In this document: in pieces, positions 7,503 to 15,852 of the stretch
How positions within the stretch are numbered: the first letter of the stretch is position 1
How the letters are laid out: every line of letters starts with the position of its first letter
Origin: a bacterium
Lineage (GTDB): Bacteria; Vulcanimicrobiota; Vulcanimicrobiia; Vulcanimicrobiales; Vulcanimicrobiaceae
DNA length: 64,000 nt
Direction of reading: 5' to 3'
NCBI GenBank assembly: GCA_021790935.1
Contig: JAJYFL010000009.1
Coordinates: 14,213 to 78,212 of the forward strand
The notes under the pieces: model-generated
Database searches by the model: none
What the model was told of the DNA's origin: nothing
The model's input: only the letters and a program-made list of their open reading frames with translations
Program-made: the position numbers and the translations under genes

Positions 7503-9581
7503 TTAAGGGTGTCGGCGCTTGGCCCGGGGCGGCTTAGCCGCCGCGCCGCTGCCGAGCGCCGCTGCCGAGAGGTGCTGTTCGGCCAGGCGCCGGTGTTCGC
7601 GCATGTAGAGCGGCCGATGGCAGGCCGGGCAGATGTCGAGCGTCGAGAGCTTATCCAAATAGGCGAGAAAGGCCGTGACGTACTCCGCGTGGCTCCAGGT
7701 CAGCGGCGATACGGAGATGGGGCCGCCGGTGCGCGGATCTATCTGCTCGGATAGAATGCCGCTGGGCAGCGCGTGGTCCACCACCCACTGCAGCAGCGGC
7801 AGCGTCTTCTTGAGATCGTCCGCAGTACGCGCGCGTGCGATTGCGTAGCGCGCCCTCCAGAGCGTGCAGATGAACCACGGGTTGCCGGGAACGTTCGCGC
7901 CTGCGTCCGGGATGCGATAGTACGAATCGCCGGCGTAACGAGCGCACCCGCCGACGTCGGTCTCGACCCAAAGACTGTCGAACAGCGAGTCGGCTGCCGC
8001 AGTGAAGCGTTCGTCGTTCACGTCCAGCAGCCCGAACGCAAACAGACCGAAGACGGCGGCGTCGGGCGTCCAGTCCGGCGCGAACCGGCCGTCGTCGTCA
8101 ACGCCGATCATGCGTGCGAAGCGTCCCGCCTGCGCGTCGAAGAAGCGCTCGACGACCTCTTCTTGCAAACGGGCGGCTGCGGCGGAGAAACGCTTGGCGT
8201 CGCCCTCTTCCCCGAAAGCCTGCGCGAAGTTCGCGGCCGCCTGCAAGCCGCCGAAGACGGCTCCGACGGTAAACGCGTGGACGCCCCAGCGCTCTTCCCA
8301 CAGATCGTAGGAAGCTTTGCAGAGCCCGTTGCCGTCGACGTACTCGGAGAGAAACGTTCCTGCCCCGACGACGAGCGGGCCGTAGAGTTCGCGAATCGAT
8401 TCGATCGATCGCGTGCGATCGAAGTGGTGCCAGAGGCTCCACACCACGAGCGCGGTCTCGTCTTCCTGGATGGGCAGTCGAGGGCGTCCGTCGACTTCGT
8501 AGGGATGCCACGAGGACGCAAGCGTGCCGTCCGGATTGTATTTGTGCTGGAAGTAGCCGCCTTCGTGAACGATCCGCCCGCAGAACCGATAGAACGCGCT
8601 CGCGAGCTCGTGGCGCCCGGCCTCGTCCAGCGCGAACGATACGAGCGCGCCGTCGCGCGGCCATACGTAGGAATAGGTATCGCCGTTATAGGCCTGGTTA
8701 TCCGAATCGTTCGCGGCGAGGATGCCGCCGCCGTCGTCGATCTGCGTCCGAATGGTCAAGAGGCTGCGCGTGTACTGCGAAACGAGCGCGTCGGGCATCG
8801 GGCCGAAATCCATGCGATCCCTGTTCGACCAAAGCGACCAATAGCTGCGCGTGCGCTCGATGAAGATCTCTGGGCCATCGCGCAGGCGCTCGTTGAGATG
8901 CTCGACGGCGTTCATATCCTTGCCCAGCGCCAACCACGCGTACAAAACGCGTTCTTCCCGCGCGGCATCGCTCGCGTGCAGCGCGATGACCGAATCGACC
9001 GAACCCTGCGCGATCGGGTTGCGCGAGAGCTCCCCGTCCTCTGCGTCTCGCCAGGTGCCTTCTTGGAAGTTGAAGTCCTTTTGACCGCAGGCCCAATCGT
9101 CGAGTGCGCCGTTTCGGCCGATGCCGCCGTGCAGAAAATAGCGCGATTCCTTGTAGTGAATCAAGGCTTTGGCGTCGGGCTTGTAGAGTGCGGTGTCGCC
9201 GATGGGATTGCCGTATATGCGCAGATCGAGCCCGAGGAAGAGCCGGACGTCGGCCGCGCCGCCGGGCGCAATCGCAAAGCGCCGTACCAGTAGCGGCCGA
9301 GCGAAATCGACGGCGTCGGTTACGTGGATCGATACGTTGAGCCGCGGATGCGTAAGCCTGACGTTCGTAACCAGCGTACCGTCTTCGTACCGCAGTTCGC
9401 GCTGCCAGCCGTCGTCGGCAACCCAGGCGAAGGCTCCATCGGCCCAGACGCCCAGCCGGCAGTAATAGCCGCAGACGTGATTCTCGCTCCCGACGTGCGG
9501 ATAGAAGATATCCCGGATGTTGTAGGACCGGTCAAAATTGACGAGCAAGCTGCCGTTGCCGAGAGGAAGGTCGCGAGGCAT
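7503..9581 (-). CDS. Glycoside hydrolase family 15 (glucoamylase/glucodextranase-like)
   Basis: About 692 residues. The N-terminal beta-sandwich opens with the family phrase LPLGNGSLLVNFDRSY and DIFYPHVGSENH. The (alpha/alpha)6 catalytic barrel has YVWPRDGALVSFAL, the general acid region IQEDETALVVWSLWHHF near residue 373 and the catalytic base region SPLTWSHAEYVTAF near 629. Family members release glucose or trehalose-derived glucose from alpha-glucans. No signal peptide is present, so a cytoplasmic role on glycogen or imported oligosaccharides is likely. The ATG at 9581 is preferred because GGATGGAG sits 9-10 nt before it and because longer frames would collide with the divergent GH20 gene. 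It is the first gene of the minus-strand operon. Confidence 0.93.
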   Translation of the reverse strand: MPRDLPLGNGSLLVNFDRSYNIRDIFYPHVGSENHVCGYYCRLGVWADGAFAWVADDGWQRELRYEDGTLVTNVRLTHPRLNVSIHVTDAVDFARPLLVRRFAIAPGGAADVRLFLGLDLRIYGNPIGDTALYKPDAKALIHYKESRYFLHGGIGRNGALDDWACGQKDFNFQEGTWRDAEDGELSRNPIAQGSVDSVIALHASDAAREERVLYAWLALGKDMNAVEHLNERLRDGPEIFIERTRSYWSLWSNRDRMDFGPMPDALVSQYTRSLLTIRTQIDDGGGILAANDSDNQAYNGDTYSYVWPRDGALVSFALDEAGRHELASAFYRFCGRIVHEGGYFQHKYNPDGTLASSWHPYEVDGRPRLPIQEDETALVVWSLWHHFDRTRSIESIRELYGPLVVGAGTFLSEYVDGNGLCKASYDLWEERWGVHAFTVGAVFGGLQAAANFAQAFGEEGDAKRFSAAAARLQEEVVERFFDAQAGRFARMIGVDDDGRFAPDWTPDAAVFGLFAFGLLDVNDERFTAAADSLFDSLWVETDVGGCARYAGDSYYRIPDAGANVPGNPWFICTLWRARYAIARARTADDLKKTLPLLQWVVDHALPSGILSEQIDPRTGGPISVSPLTWSHAEYVTAFLAYLDKLSTLDICPACHRPLYMREHRRLAEQHLSAAALGSGAAAKPPRAKRRHP

Positions 9582-9664
9582 TGCGTCCAACTCCATCCTA
9601 AAAGTGCGCGGCCGCGATGCCGCTAGAGCGGGAACCCGCTGAGGGGACGGGTAAGGCAACGCCG

Positions 9665-11674
9665 ATGCGTCGCCTCATGCCGATCGTCTGCATTCTCGCT
9701 GCGGCCGCCTTGCCTGCGGGACTCGCCGCGAGCCCTGGCGAGTCGCTGCATCTCTTACCCGAACCCAACCACGTCGCCTTCGTGCGGTGTGCCGCGCGGA
9801 CCGGGATGCGCCCGATGCCCTCGACGGTGAGTTCGGCGTTCGATCCGGCCGCGCTGGAACTGATCGACCGGCGTTGGAAGGCGCTAGGCATATCGCCGCT
9901 GCGCCGGTCGGCGCATCCCGACGTCGTCGTGGAGCATGCGGCGCTCCCGCCGCAGGCGTACGAGCTTGAAACGGACGGATCTCGCGTAACGATACGCGCG
10001 GGCGACGCGGCGGGCGCCTTTTACGCCGCCATGACGCTCGCGCAACTTCCGCAGCGCACGGGGACCTGGCGGATGCCCTGCGTGCGCGTCGAGGACGCCC
10101 CGGCGCTGCGCTGGCGGATTCTCTCCGACGACGTCTCGCGCGGGCCTCTGCCGACGATGCGGTACTTCGAAGAACGCATCCGGACGATCGCCTTCTACAA
10201 GATGAACGGCTATTCGCCGTACATGGAGAACGTTTTCGTCGACCCGCACGATCCGCTGCCCGCACCGCTCGATGGGATTACGCCGGCGCAGCTGCGCGAA
10301 CTCGCCGCCTACGCCAAACGCTTTCACGTCGCTTTCATTCCCGAACAGCAGACGTTCGCACACATGCACGGCACCCTGAAATACGAACGCTACGCGAGTG
10401 CCGCCGAGCTGCCGCACGGGTTCTTGCTGAGCCCTGCCTCTCCGCTCTCGCTATCCTACGTTTCGACGCTGATCCGGGACGAGCTGCACGCCGTTCCACA
10501 CCCCGCCTTCTTCCACATCGGCTCGGACGAACCGTCGATGCTGGGCCAAGGCCAAAGCAAGGCTCTCGTCGCGCGTTTGGGTTTCGCCCGCGTCTTCGCC
10601 GATCACGTAGACCAGATGAACGCCTTGATCGCGCCGTCCGGTGCGCGGCTGATGCTATGGGACGACGCGATCGAGCAGCATCCGTCGATCCTGCGACTGC
10701 TTCCCAAGAACGTTGTGATCGTCAACTGGCACTACGGCGACGACAAGACGTTTCTCCCGTATATAAAATTGATCGCGGACGGCGGATTCGCGCAGATGGT
10801 TGCCCCCGGCGACCGCAACTGGAGCGAGATCTTCCCCGATGTCAACGCCGCCCTGATCAACGAGCGCCGCTTCATAACCGAAGGCATACGATCGCACGTC
10901 ATGGGGTTGTTTCAGACGGTTTGGAACGACGACGGGGAGACGCTCTACCAAGCCACGTGGTACCCGGTGCTGTATGCGGCGAGTTCGGCGTGGGACCGGG
11001 AGCCGGTCGAGCCGCGACGTTTCGCGAGCGATTTTCCGCGAGCGTTCTTCGGCAGCGACGACCCGCGTTACGCGACGGACATTGCGAAACTGGCCGACGT
11101 TCAAACCCGCCTGACGGCGGATCCGTACGACACGACAGACTCCCTTTTCTGGGCCGATCCCTTCGATCCAAGCATCGCCGCGCGCATGAAAAAGGTCGAC
11201 CTGCACGTCGTGCGCCTCGAAGCGGAGGACGTCGAAGCGCATCTGCTGCGGCACGCGCCTCCTCTTCACGCAGAAGCGGCCCGCGTGATGTTTCTCGCGG
11301 CGCGGCGTTACGACGTGCTCGCCCGAAAGTTCCAGATCGCGCGCGAGGTACGGTATTACTACGACGACGCCCGCGCTCAAGCCGGAAAGCCGCACAGCCG
11401 CTCCTTGCGGGACCTCTACTGGTGCAAGTATTGGTTCTGGGAACTGCGGGACGATTACGAAGGGCTCGCCCCGCTCTACGAACGTGCGTGGCGATACGAA
11501 AGCCGCAGCGGCCACCTGGCGGGCAACCTCGAGCGTTACCACATGGCGGCGCAGCAGGCGATCGCGTGGGCCCACGACATGAACGTCATGATCTATGAGG
11601 ACTACGTTCCGGCTAAGGTGTTCCCGCCGCTCGATCGCGTACTGCGTTTGCGCCGGAGCGCAGCGTCGCCCTGA
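9665..11674 (+). CDS. Secreted glycoside hydrolase family 20, beta-N-acetylhexosaminidase-like
   Basis: About 669 residues with a signal peptide (MRRLMPIVCILAAAALP, cleavage after GLAAS). A GH20b-type N-terminal domain (YELETDGSRVTIRA, AGAFYAAMTLAQLPQ) precedes the TIM-barrel catalytic domain with KMNGYSPYMENVF, FHVAFIPEQQTFAHMHG and the catalytic Asp-Glu pair in FHIGSDEPSML near residue 284. GH20 enzymes remove terminal GlcNAc or GalNAc by substrate-assisted catalysis. The ATG at 9665 is chosen because it gives the signal peptide and has AAGG 8 nt upstream. The substrate is unproven, but the GlcNAc kinase and NanE genes at 29.7-31.3 kb fit amino-sugar use. It heads a plus-strand gene run ending near 18.4 kb. 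Confidence 0.9.
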   Translation: MRRLMPIVCILAAAALPAGLAASPGESLHLLPEPNHVAFVRCAARTGMRPMPSTVSSAFDPAALELIDRRWKALGISPLRRSAHPDVVVEHAALPPQAYELETDGSRVTIRAGDAAGAFYAAMTLAQLPQRTGTWRMPCVRVEDAPALRWRILSDDVSRGPLPTMRYFEERIRTIAFYKMNGYSPYMENVFVDPHDPLPAPLDGITPAQLRELAAYAKRFHVAFIPEQQTFAHMHGTLKYERYASAAELPHGFLLSPASPLSLSYVSTLIRDELHAVPHPAFFHIGSDEPSMLGQGQSKALVARLGFARVFADHVDQMNALIAPSGARLMLWDDAIEQHPSILRLLPKNVVIVNWHYGDDKTFLPYIKLIADGGFAQMVAPGDRNWSEIFPDVNAALINERRFITEGIRSHVMGLFQTVWNDDGETLYQATWYPVLYAASSAWDREPVEPRRFASDFPRAFFGSDDPRYATDIAKLADVQTRLTADPYDTTDSLFWADPFDPSIAARMKKVDLHVVRLEAEDVEAHLLRHAPPLHAEAARVMFLAARRYDVLARKFQIAREVRYYYDDARAQAGKPHSRSLRDLYWCKYWFWELRDDYEGLAPLYERAWRYESRSGHLAGNLERYHMAAQQAIAWAHDMNVMIYEDYVPAKVFPPLDRVLRLRRSAASP

Positions 11675-11695
11675 GCCTCTCGTACGGCGGCTGCG

Positions 11696-13939
11696 ATGAT
11701 GCTTAGCGGCGCGGCGATCCTGGCCGTCTTTCTGCTCTTCGCCGCGCTCATGTTCGCGCGCGTCGTGCCCGCGCTCCTGGCCCTCCCGGCCATGGCGGTC
11801 TGCATGGCGCTGGTCGCCGGCGTACCGTGGAACGGCGCCGGCACGATCGTCGTCGCGGGCGCGGCGTCGTTGGCCTCGGTATACGTCACCGTCATTTTTG
11901 GAGCGATGCTCGGCCGCGTCACGCTGGATACGGGCATCGCGCGCAGCATCGTCAACTTCGCCGCCGAGTTCGGCGGCGATCGCCCGCCGGTCGTGGCGCT
12001 GATACTGAGTGCGGCCGTCGCCGCGCTCTTCGTTTCGCTCTCGGGACTCGGCGCGATCATCATGGTGGGCTCGATCGTATTGCCGGTCATGATGACGACG
12101 GGCGTACCGCGCAAGATCGCCGCGACGATGTTTCTGATGGCTTTCGCGCTCGGGTTCATCTTCAACATCGTAAACTGGAAGTTTTACACGCAGTTCTTCG
12201 GCGTTACGCCGCAGCAGATGCTTCCCTACGCGCTGCTCCTGGCGGCGATCGACCTCGTCGCGCTGATCGCGTACGCGGCCACTTCGTTTCGCGCGGCTCG
12301 GGGCTATGCCGCCTGGGCGGCAGCCGCCCCAAAGGGCGGCGAAGAGGGCCGCGCGGTACCGTGGTGGTCGCTCGCAACGCCCATTCTCCCGATCGCACTC
12401 TACTTCGGCTTCCATCTCGATCCGACGCTGGCGTTCATCCTTGCAGCGCTCTACGGAGCGCTCGCAACCAAGCCGCGGCGCGTGGTGCAGACGCTTGCGG
12501 CGGCGGCAATCCGCGGCGTCGAAGACGTCGCGCCGGCGATCGTCCTGTTCATGGGCATCGGCATGCTGCTCGTCGCCACCAAGACGCCCCAGTTTGCAGC
12601 CGCGCTGCGGCCGCTTGCGGAGGCGGGGGTGCTGCGTAACCCGTTTGCGTTCGTCGCCCTCTTCGGCCTCGCCAGCCCTCTCGTACTCTATCGCGGCCCG
12701 CTCAACCCCTTCGGCGTCGGCATCGCCGTCTTCACCGCATTGCTGGTAGGGCACGTCTTCCCGCCCGTCGTTTTGGTTGCGGCGATCATGGCCGTCGTGC
12801 AGGTACAGAACGTCTGCGATCCCACCAACACCTCCAACGTCTGGGTGGCCAACTTCACCGGCGTACCGATTGCCGAGATAACCAGGCGCACGCTTCCCTA
12901 TCAGGTCGCCGTCGCGACCGCGGCCTGCATTGCCGTCGTGGCTGCATCCTCTGCGCTATTCGGCGTGCGCCCGTTCGTCGCGATGCTTCCGGAGGCGGCT
13001 GCGGCCGAGCCGGCGGCCACCCCCGCGCCGGCGTTCCCGGGGCTGTTCGCGCCGCCCGGCGCGGCCTACCACGTTGCGGTCGGCAGCGATGGGAGCGCGC
13101 TCGCAACGCTCGCAGCGGCTACCGTCGTCCGCAGCCTCAACGGCTGGCGGCGAGGGCTGCGGGCCTTTCCTTCCGGCGCCGACCCGAATGCAGCCGACTG
13201 CAGCGCGAAAAACTATGCCGCGTTCGTCACCGCGACGGCAACGACGTTCAAGTTGATCGAAGGCACCGATCTCGACATCGGCGTGCGGCTGAGCGATTGC
13301 GGCGGTTGGGAGGTCGACGAATGGCACGACCACGAGGTCTTTCGCAACGGCCCGCAGCCGGCCGGCGTGAAGCGTCTGGCTCTGCAGGGGCTGGCTCGGA
13401 TGCGCCGCTGGAGCGTGGCCCATCCCCGGCACGCGCATAATCTCTTCGCCCACGGCGTTGCCTGGGCTCCCGGCGACAAGCCGACCTATTTTTTCGCGCT
13501 CTTCAAGACGGTCGACGGCAACATGCGCTGCTTCGTCCGGGCCGGGGGCCCCGCATACGATGCGGGCATGCGCACCAACGACGTCGTCGAGAAGCTCGAC
13601 GGAAAGTATTGGTGGGATTATGGAACCTATCAAACGGAGCTTCGCGCCTACGACGGGAAACCGCACTCTTTCGAGCTTCAGCGCGGCTCGCAGACGATCG
13701 AGGTCCGGCTGGGAGCCCCGTATACCGGAGGGAATCGTGACGAAGATCGACGAGCGGATCGCCGCCTACTGCAACGCGCACGAGAGCGCATACCTCGAAG
13801 AGTTGAAGGAGTGGATCGCGATACCGTCGATCAGCGCGGATCCCGAGTATCGCGGGCAGGTGCGGCGCTGTTGCGAGCGTCTCGTCGATCGGATGCGGGA
13901 GGCCGGCCTAGAGTCGGAGTTGCTCGAGACCGACGGTAA
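11696..13939 (+). CDS. Permease of the citrate/gluconate ion-transporter type fused to a C-terminal PDZ-like periplasmic domain
   Basis: A 747-residue open frame. Residues 1 to about 430 hold roughly 11-12 transmembrane segments of an IT-superfamily permease (GntP/CitMHS/NhaC-like, exact family not settled), with VQNVCDPTNTSNVWVANF near the end. After a Pro/Ala-rich linker (about 435-455) comes a soluble domain with two Cys-containing parts and a PDZ-like end (RAGGPAYDAGMRTNDVVEKLDGK). The last 65 or so residues are Arg-rich and lie over the start of the M20 gene in another frame, which looks like read-through of a lost stop: the GTGA at 13737 would have been a normal overlap one frame away. 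The real protein probably ends near 13740. The substrate is unknown. Confidence 0.75.
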   Translation: MMLSGAAILAVFLLFAALMFARVVPALLALPAMAVCMALVAGVPWNGAGTIVVAGAASLASVYVTVIFGAMLGRVTLDTGIARSIVNFAAEFGGDRPPVVALILSAAVAALFVSLSGLGAIIMVGSIVLPVMMTTGVPRKIAATMFLMAFALGFIFNIVNWKFYTQFFGVTPQQMLPYALLLAAIDLVALIAYAATSFRAARGYAAWAAAAPKGGEEGRAVPWWSLATPILPIALYFGFHLDPTLAFILAALYGALATKPRRVVQTLAAAAIRGVEDVAPAIVLFMGIGMLLVATKTPQFAAALRPLAEAGVLRNPFAFVALFGLASPLVLYRGPLNPFGVGIAVFTALLVGHVFPPVVLVAAIMAVVQVQNVCDPTNTSNVWVANFTGVPIAEITRRTLPYQVAVATAACIAVVAASSALFGVRPFVAMLPEAAAAEPAATPAPAFPGLFAPPGAAYHVAVGSDGSALATLAAATVVRSLNGWRRGLRAFPSGADPNAADCSAKNYAAFVTATATTFKLIEGTDLDIGVRLSDCGGWEVDEWHDHEVFRNGPQPAGVKRLALQGLARMRRWSVAHPRHAHNLFAHGVAWAPGDKPTYFFALFKTVDGNMRCFVRAGGPAYDAGMRTNDVVEKLDGKYWWDYGTYQTELRAYDGKPHSFELQRGSQTIEVRLGAPYTGGNRDEDRRADRRLLQRARERIPRRVEGVDRDTVDQRGSRVSRAGAALLRASRRSDAGGRPRVGVARDRR
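13727..13732 (+). promoter_or_regulatory. Ribosome binding site deciding the M20 start
   Basis: GGAGGG lies 4 nt before the GTG at 13737. It is the strongest Shine-Dalgarno match in this stretch and argues for the GTG rather than any start in the long frame upstream, which is a shadow of the permease gene. Confidence 0.75.
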
Positions 13940-15128
13940 CCCGCTCGCCTACGGCCAGTGGCTCGGCGCGCCGGGAAAGCCGACGATGCTGGTCTACGGG
14001 CACTACGACGTGCAGCCCGTCGATCCGCTCGCGCTCTGGCAGAGCCCGCCTTTTGAAGCCGAAGTGCGCGACGGCAATATCTACGGCCGCGGCGCGGTCG
14101 ACGACAAGGGGCAGGTGCTCATGCATCTCGCCGCGATCGAAGCGCACCTGAGGACGCGCGGCAGGCTTCCTATCAACGTCAAAGTCGTCGTCGAGGGCGA
14201 AGAAGAGATCGGGTCGCCGAGTTTCGAGCCGGCACTGATGCGGCATCGCGAAAAATTCGCGGCGGATCTAGCGGTAATCTCCGACACGGCGGTCTATTCG
14301 CAAGACCTGCCGTCGCTTACCACGTCGATTCGCGGTCTCGTGCATTGGGAGGTCACGGTCACCGGACCGGCCGAGGATCTGCACTCCGGGTATTTCGGCG
14401 GCCTCATCGACAATCCGATCGAAGCGCTCGCGCGAATGATCGCGCGTCTTAAAGACGGCGACGGCCGCGTTGAGGTCCCCGGGTTCTACGACGGCGTTGC
14501 GCCGATCGACGCGGCGACCGCTGCCGAACTGCGTGCGCTGCCGTTCGATCGAGAGACGGAGGCGCGGAATCTGGGCGTCCCCGCGCTCGGCGGCGAGCAT
14601 GGCGTCGCCCCGCTCGAACGCCAGTGGCTGCGCCCGACGCTGGAGTGCAACGGCATCTGGGGTGGATACCAAGGTCCAGGCAGTAAGACGATCATCCCGA
14701 GCTGGGCGAAGGCGAAGATCTCCGCACGGCTGGTGGCAGGCCAGGATCCTGGCCACGTCAAGGAGGTGGTGTTTGCGTTTCTGCAGCGGATCGCTCCGCC
14801 CACGGTTCGCGTTGAGATAGAAGCGAGCGGCGACGTTCGTGCCGTGCATACCTCGCGGGAGCATCCGGCCGTCGCTGCGGCCGCGCGAGCGATGGAGGCG
14901 GGCTTCGGCAAACCGCCGGTCTTCATCGGCACCGGCGGAACGATCGGTCCGGTAGCCAGTTTCGACCGTATCCTCGGTATCCCGCAAGTGCTGATCGGCG
15001 TGGGCCTTCCCGACGACCGTATCCACGCGCCCAACGAAAAGTTCGCCCTGTCGCAGTTCTTCGGCGGCATAAAGACGATCTGCGCGCTCTACGACGAACT
15101 TGCGCTCCTTCCTCATGCACGCACCTGA
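13737..15128 (+). CDS. M20 family metallopeptidase (dipeptidase, carnosinase-like)
   Basis: A 463-residue di-zinc peptidase. Metal ligands are seen in order: GHYDVQPVDP (His and Asp, near residue 88-90), GAVDDKGQ, the catalytic EGEEEIGSPSFEP, ISDTAVY, and the late His in DDRIHAPNEKF. The lid/dimerisation domain (DLHSGYFGGLIDNPIEAL) is present, so the length matches M20 dipeptidases acting on short peptides such as Xaa-His. There is no signal peptide, so it is cytoplasmic. It follows the permease gene directly, which suggests the permease could bring in its substrate, though that link is only by position. Confidence 0.92.
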   Translation: MTKIDERIAAYCNAHESAYLEELKEWIAIPSISADPEYRGQVRRCCERLVDRMREAGLESELLETDGNPLAYGQWLGAPGKPTMLVYGHYDVQPVDPLALWQSPPFEAEVRDGNIYGRGAVDDKGQVLMHLAAIEAHLRTRGRLPINVKVVVEGEEEIGSPSFEPALMRHREKFAADLAVISDTAVYSQDLPSLTTSIRGLVHWEVTVTGPAEDLHSGYFGGLIDNPIEALARMIARLKDGDGRVEVPGFYDGVAPIDAATAAELRALPFDRETEARNLGVPALGGEHGVAPLERQWLRPTLECNGIWGGYQGPGSKTIIPSWAKAKISARLVAGQDPGHVKEVVFAFLQRIAPPTVRVEIEASGDVRAVHTSREHPAVAAAARAMEAGFGKPPVFIGTGGTIGPVASFDRILGIPQVLIGVGLPDDRIHAPNEKFALSQFFGGIKTICALYDELALLPHART

Positions 15129-15852
15129 TCCGACTCGGCGCTTCTCGGAGCGCGCGGAAGCGTACGGCAAGCACCGGCCCGGATATCCGCCGCGCGCGTT
15201 CGACGAGCTCTTAGCGGAACTCGGCGATGCGAGCCGGCTCGTCGCCGCGGACATCGGCGCCGGAACCGGCATCTCCACGAGACTGCTGGCCGAACGCATA
15301 GCGCGCGTGATCGCCGTCGAACCGAACGCGCAGATGCGCGAGCGCGCGCTGCCTGCGGAGAACGTCGTTTGGGCCGAGGGGACCGCCGAGGCGACCGGTT
15401 TGCCGGATTGCAGCGTCGACGTGGCCGCGGCGTTCCAAGCCTTCCACTGGTTTGAGGCCTCGGTTGCGTTTGCGGAGTTCGCGCGCATTGCTCGCCGGCG
15501 CATCGCACTGGTTCAGTACGAACGCGACGAGACGCAGGCGTTTCCCGCCGCTTATGCGCGGCTCATCCACCCGTACTTGCTCGACGACACGGAATCACGG
15601 AGAGTTGCAGCGATGGAACGTTTTTCAACGCTTGCCGGAAGCCGTCTTCGCCGCAGCGTGGTCGCATGGTCGCAGAGCCTGACGCTCGACGGCTTGCTGG
15701 GGCGCGTCGATTCCACGTCGTATCTGCCGCGCGCAGGAGCCGCGGGTGAAGCGCTGCGCAGCGGCGTACGGCAGCTCTTCGCCGAATTTGCGCGTGGCGG
15801 AACCATCGAGATGGCGATGAACGTCTTCGTTCTTGCGAGCGATGTCGCGTAA
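15115..15852 (+). CDS. Class I SAM-dependent methyltransferase (Methyltransf_11 type)
   Basis: About 245 residues. The SAM-binding motif I is seen as VAADIGAGTGISTRLL, motif II as VIAVEPNAQMRERA and motif III region as AEGTAEATGLPDCSVDVAAAFQAFHWF. The opening FSERAEAYGKHRPGYP is common in this family of stand-alone methyltransferases of unknown substrate. The ATG at 15115 overlaps the M20 gene by 14 bp; an earlier in-frame start at 15100 is possible but less likely. Confidence 0.88.
   Translation: MHAPDPTRRFSERAEAYGKHRPGYPPRAFDELLAELGDASRLVAADIGAGTGISTRLLAERIARVIAVEPNAQMRERALPAENVVWAEGTAEATGLPDCSVDVAAAFQAFHWFEASVAFAEFARIARRRIALVQYERDETQAFPAAYARLIHPYLLDDTESRRVAAMERFSTLAGSRLRRSVVAWSQSLTLDGLLGRVDSTSYLPRAGAAGEALRSGVRQLFAEFARGGTIEMAMNVFVLASDVA

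Noticed and set aside
7773-9293. Plus-strand frame of about 500 codons inside GH15
   Set aside because: Arises from high GC in the antisense strand; no motifs and no ribosome binding site.
10655-12754. Minus-strand frame of about 700 codons across GH20 and the permease
   Set aside because: Arg/Asp-rich low-information translation opposite two well-supported genes.
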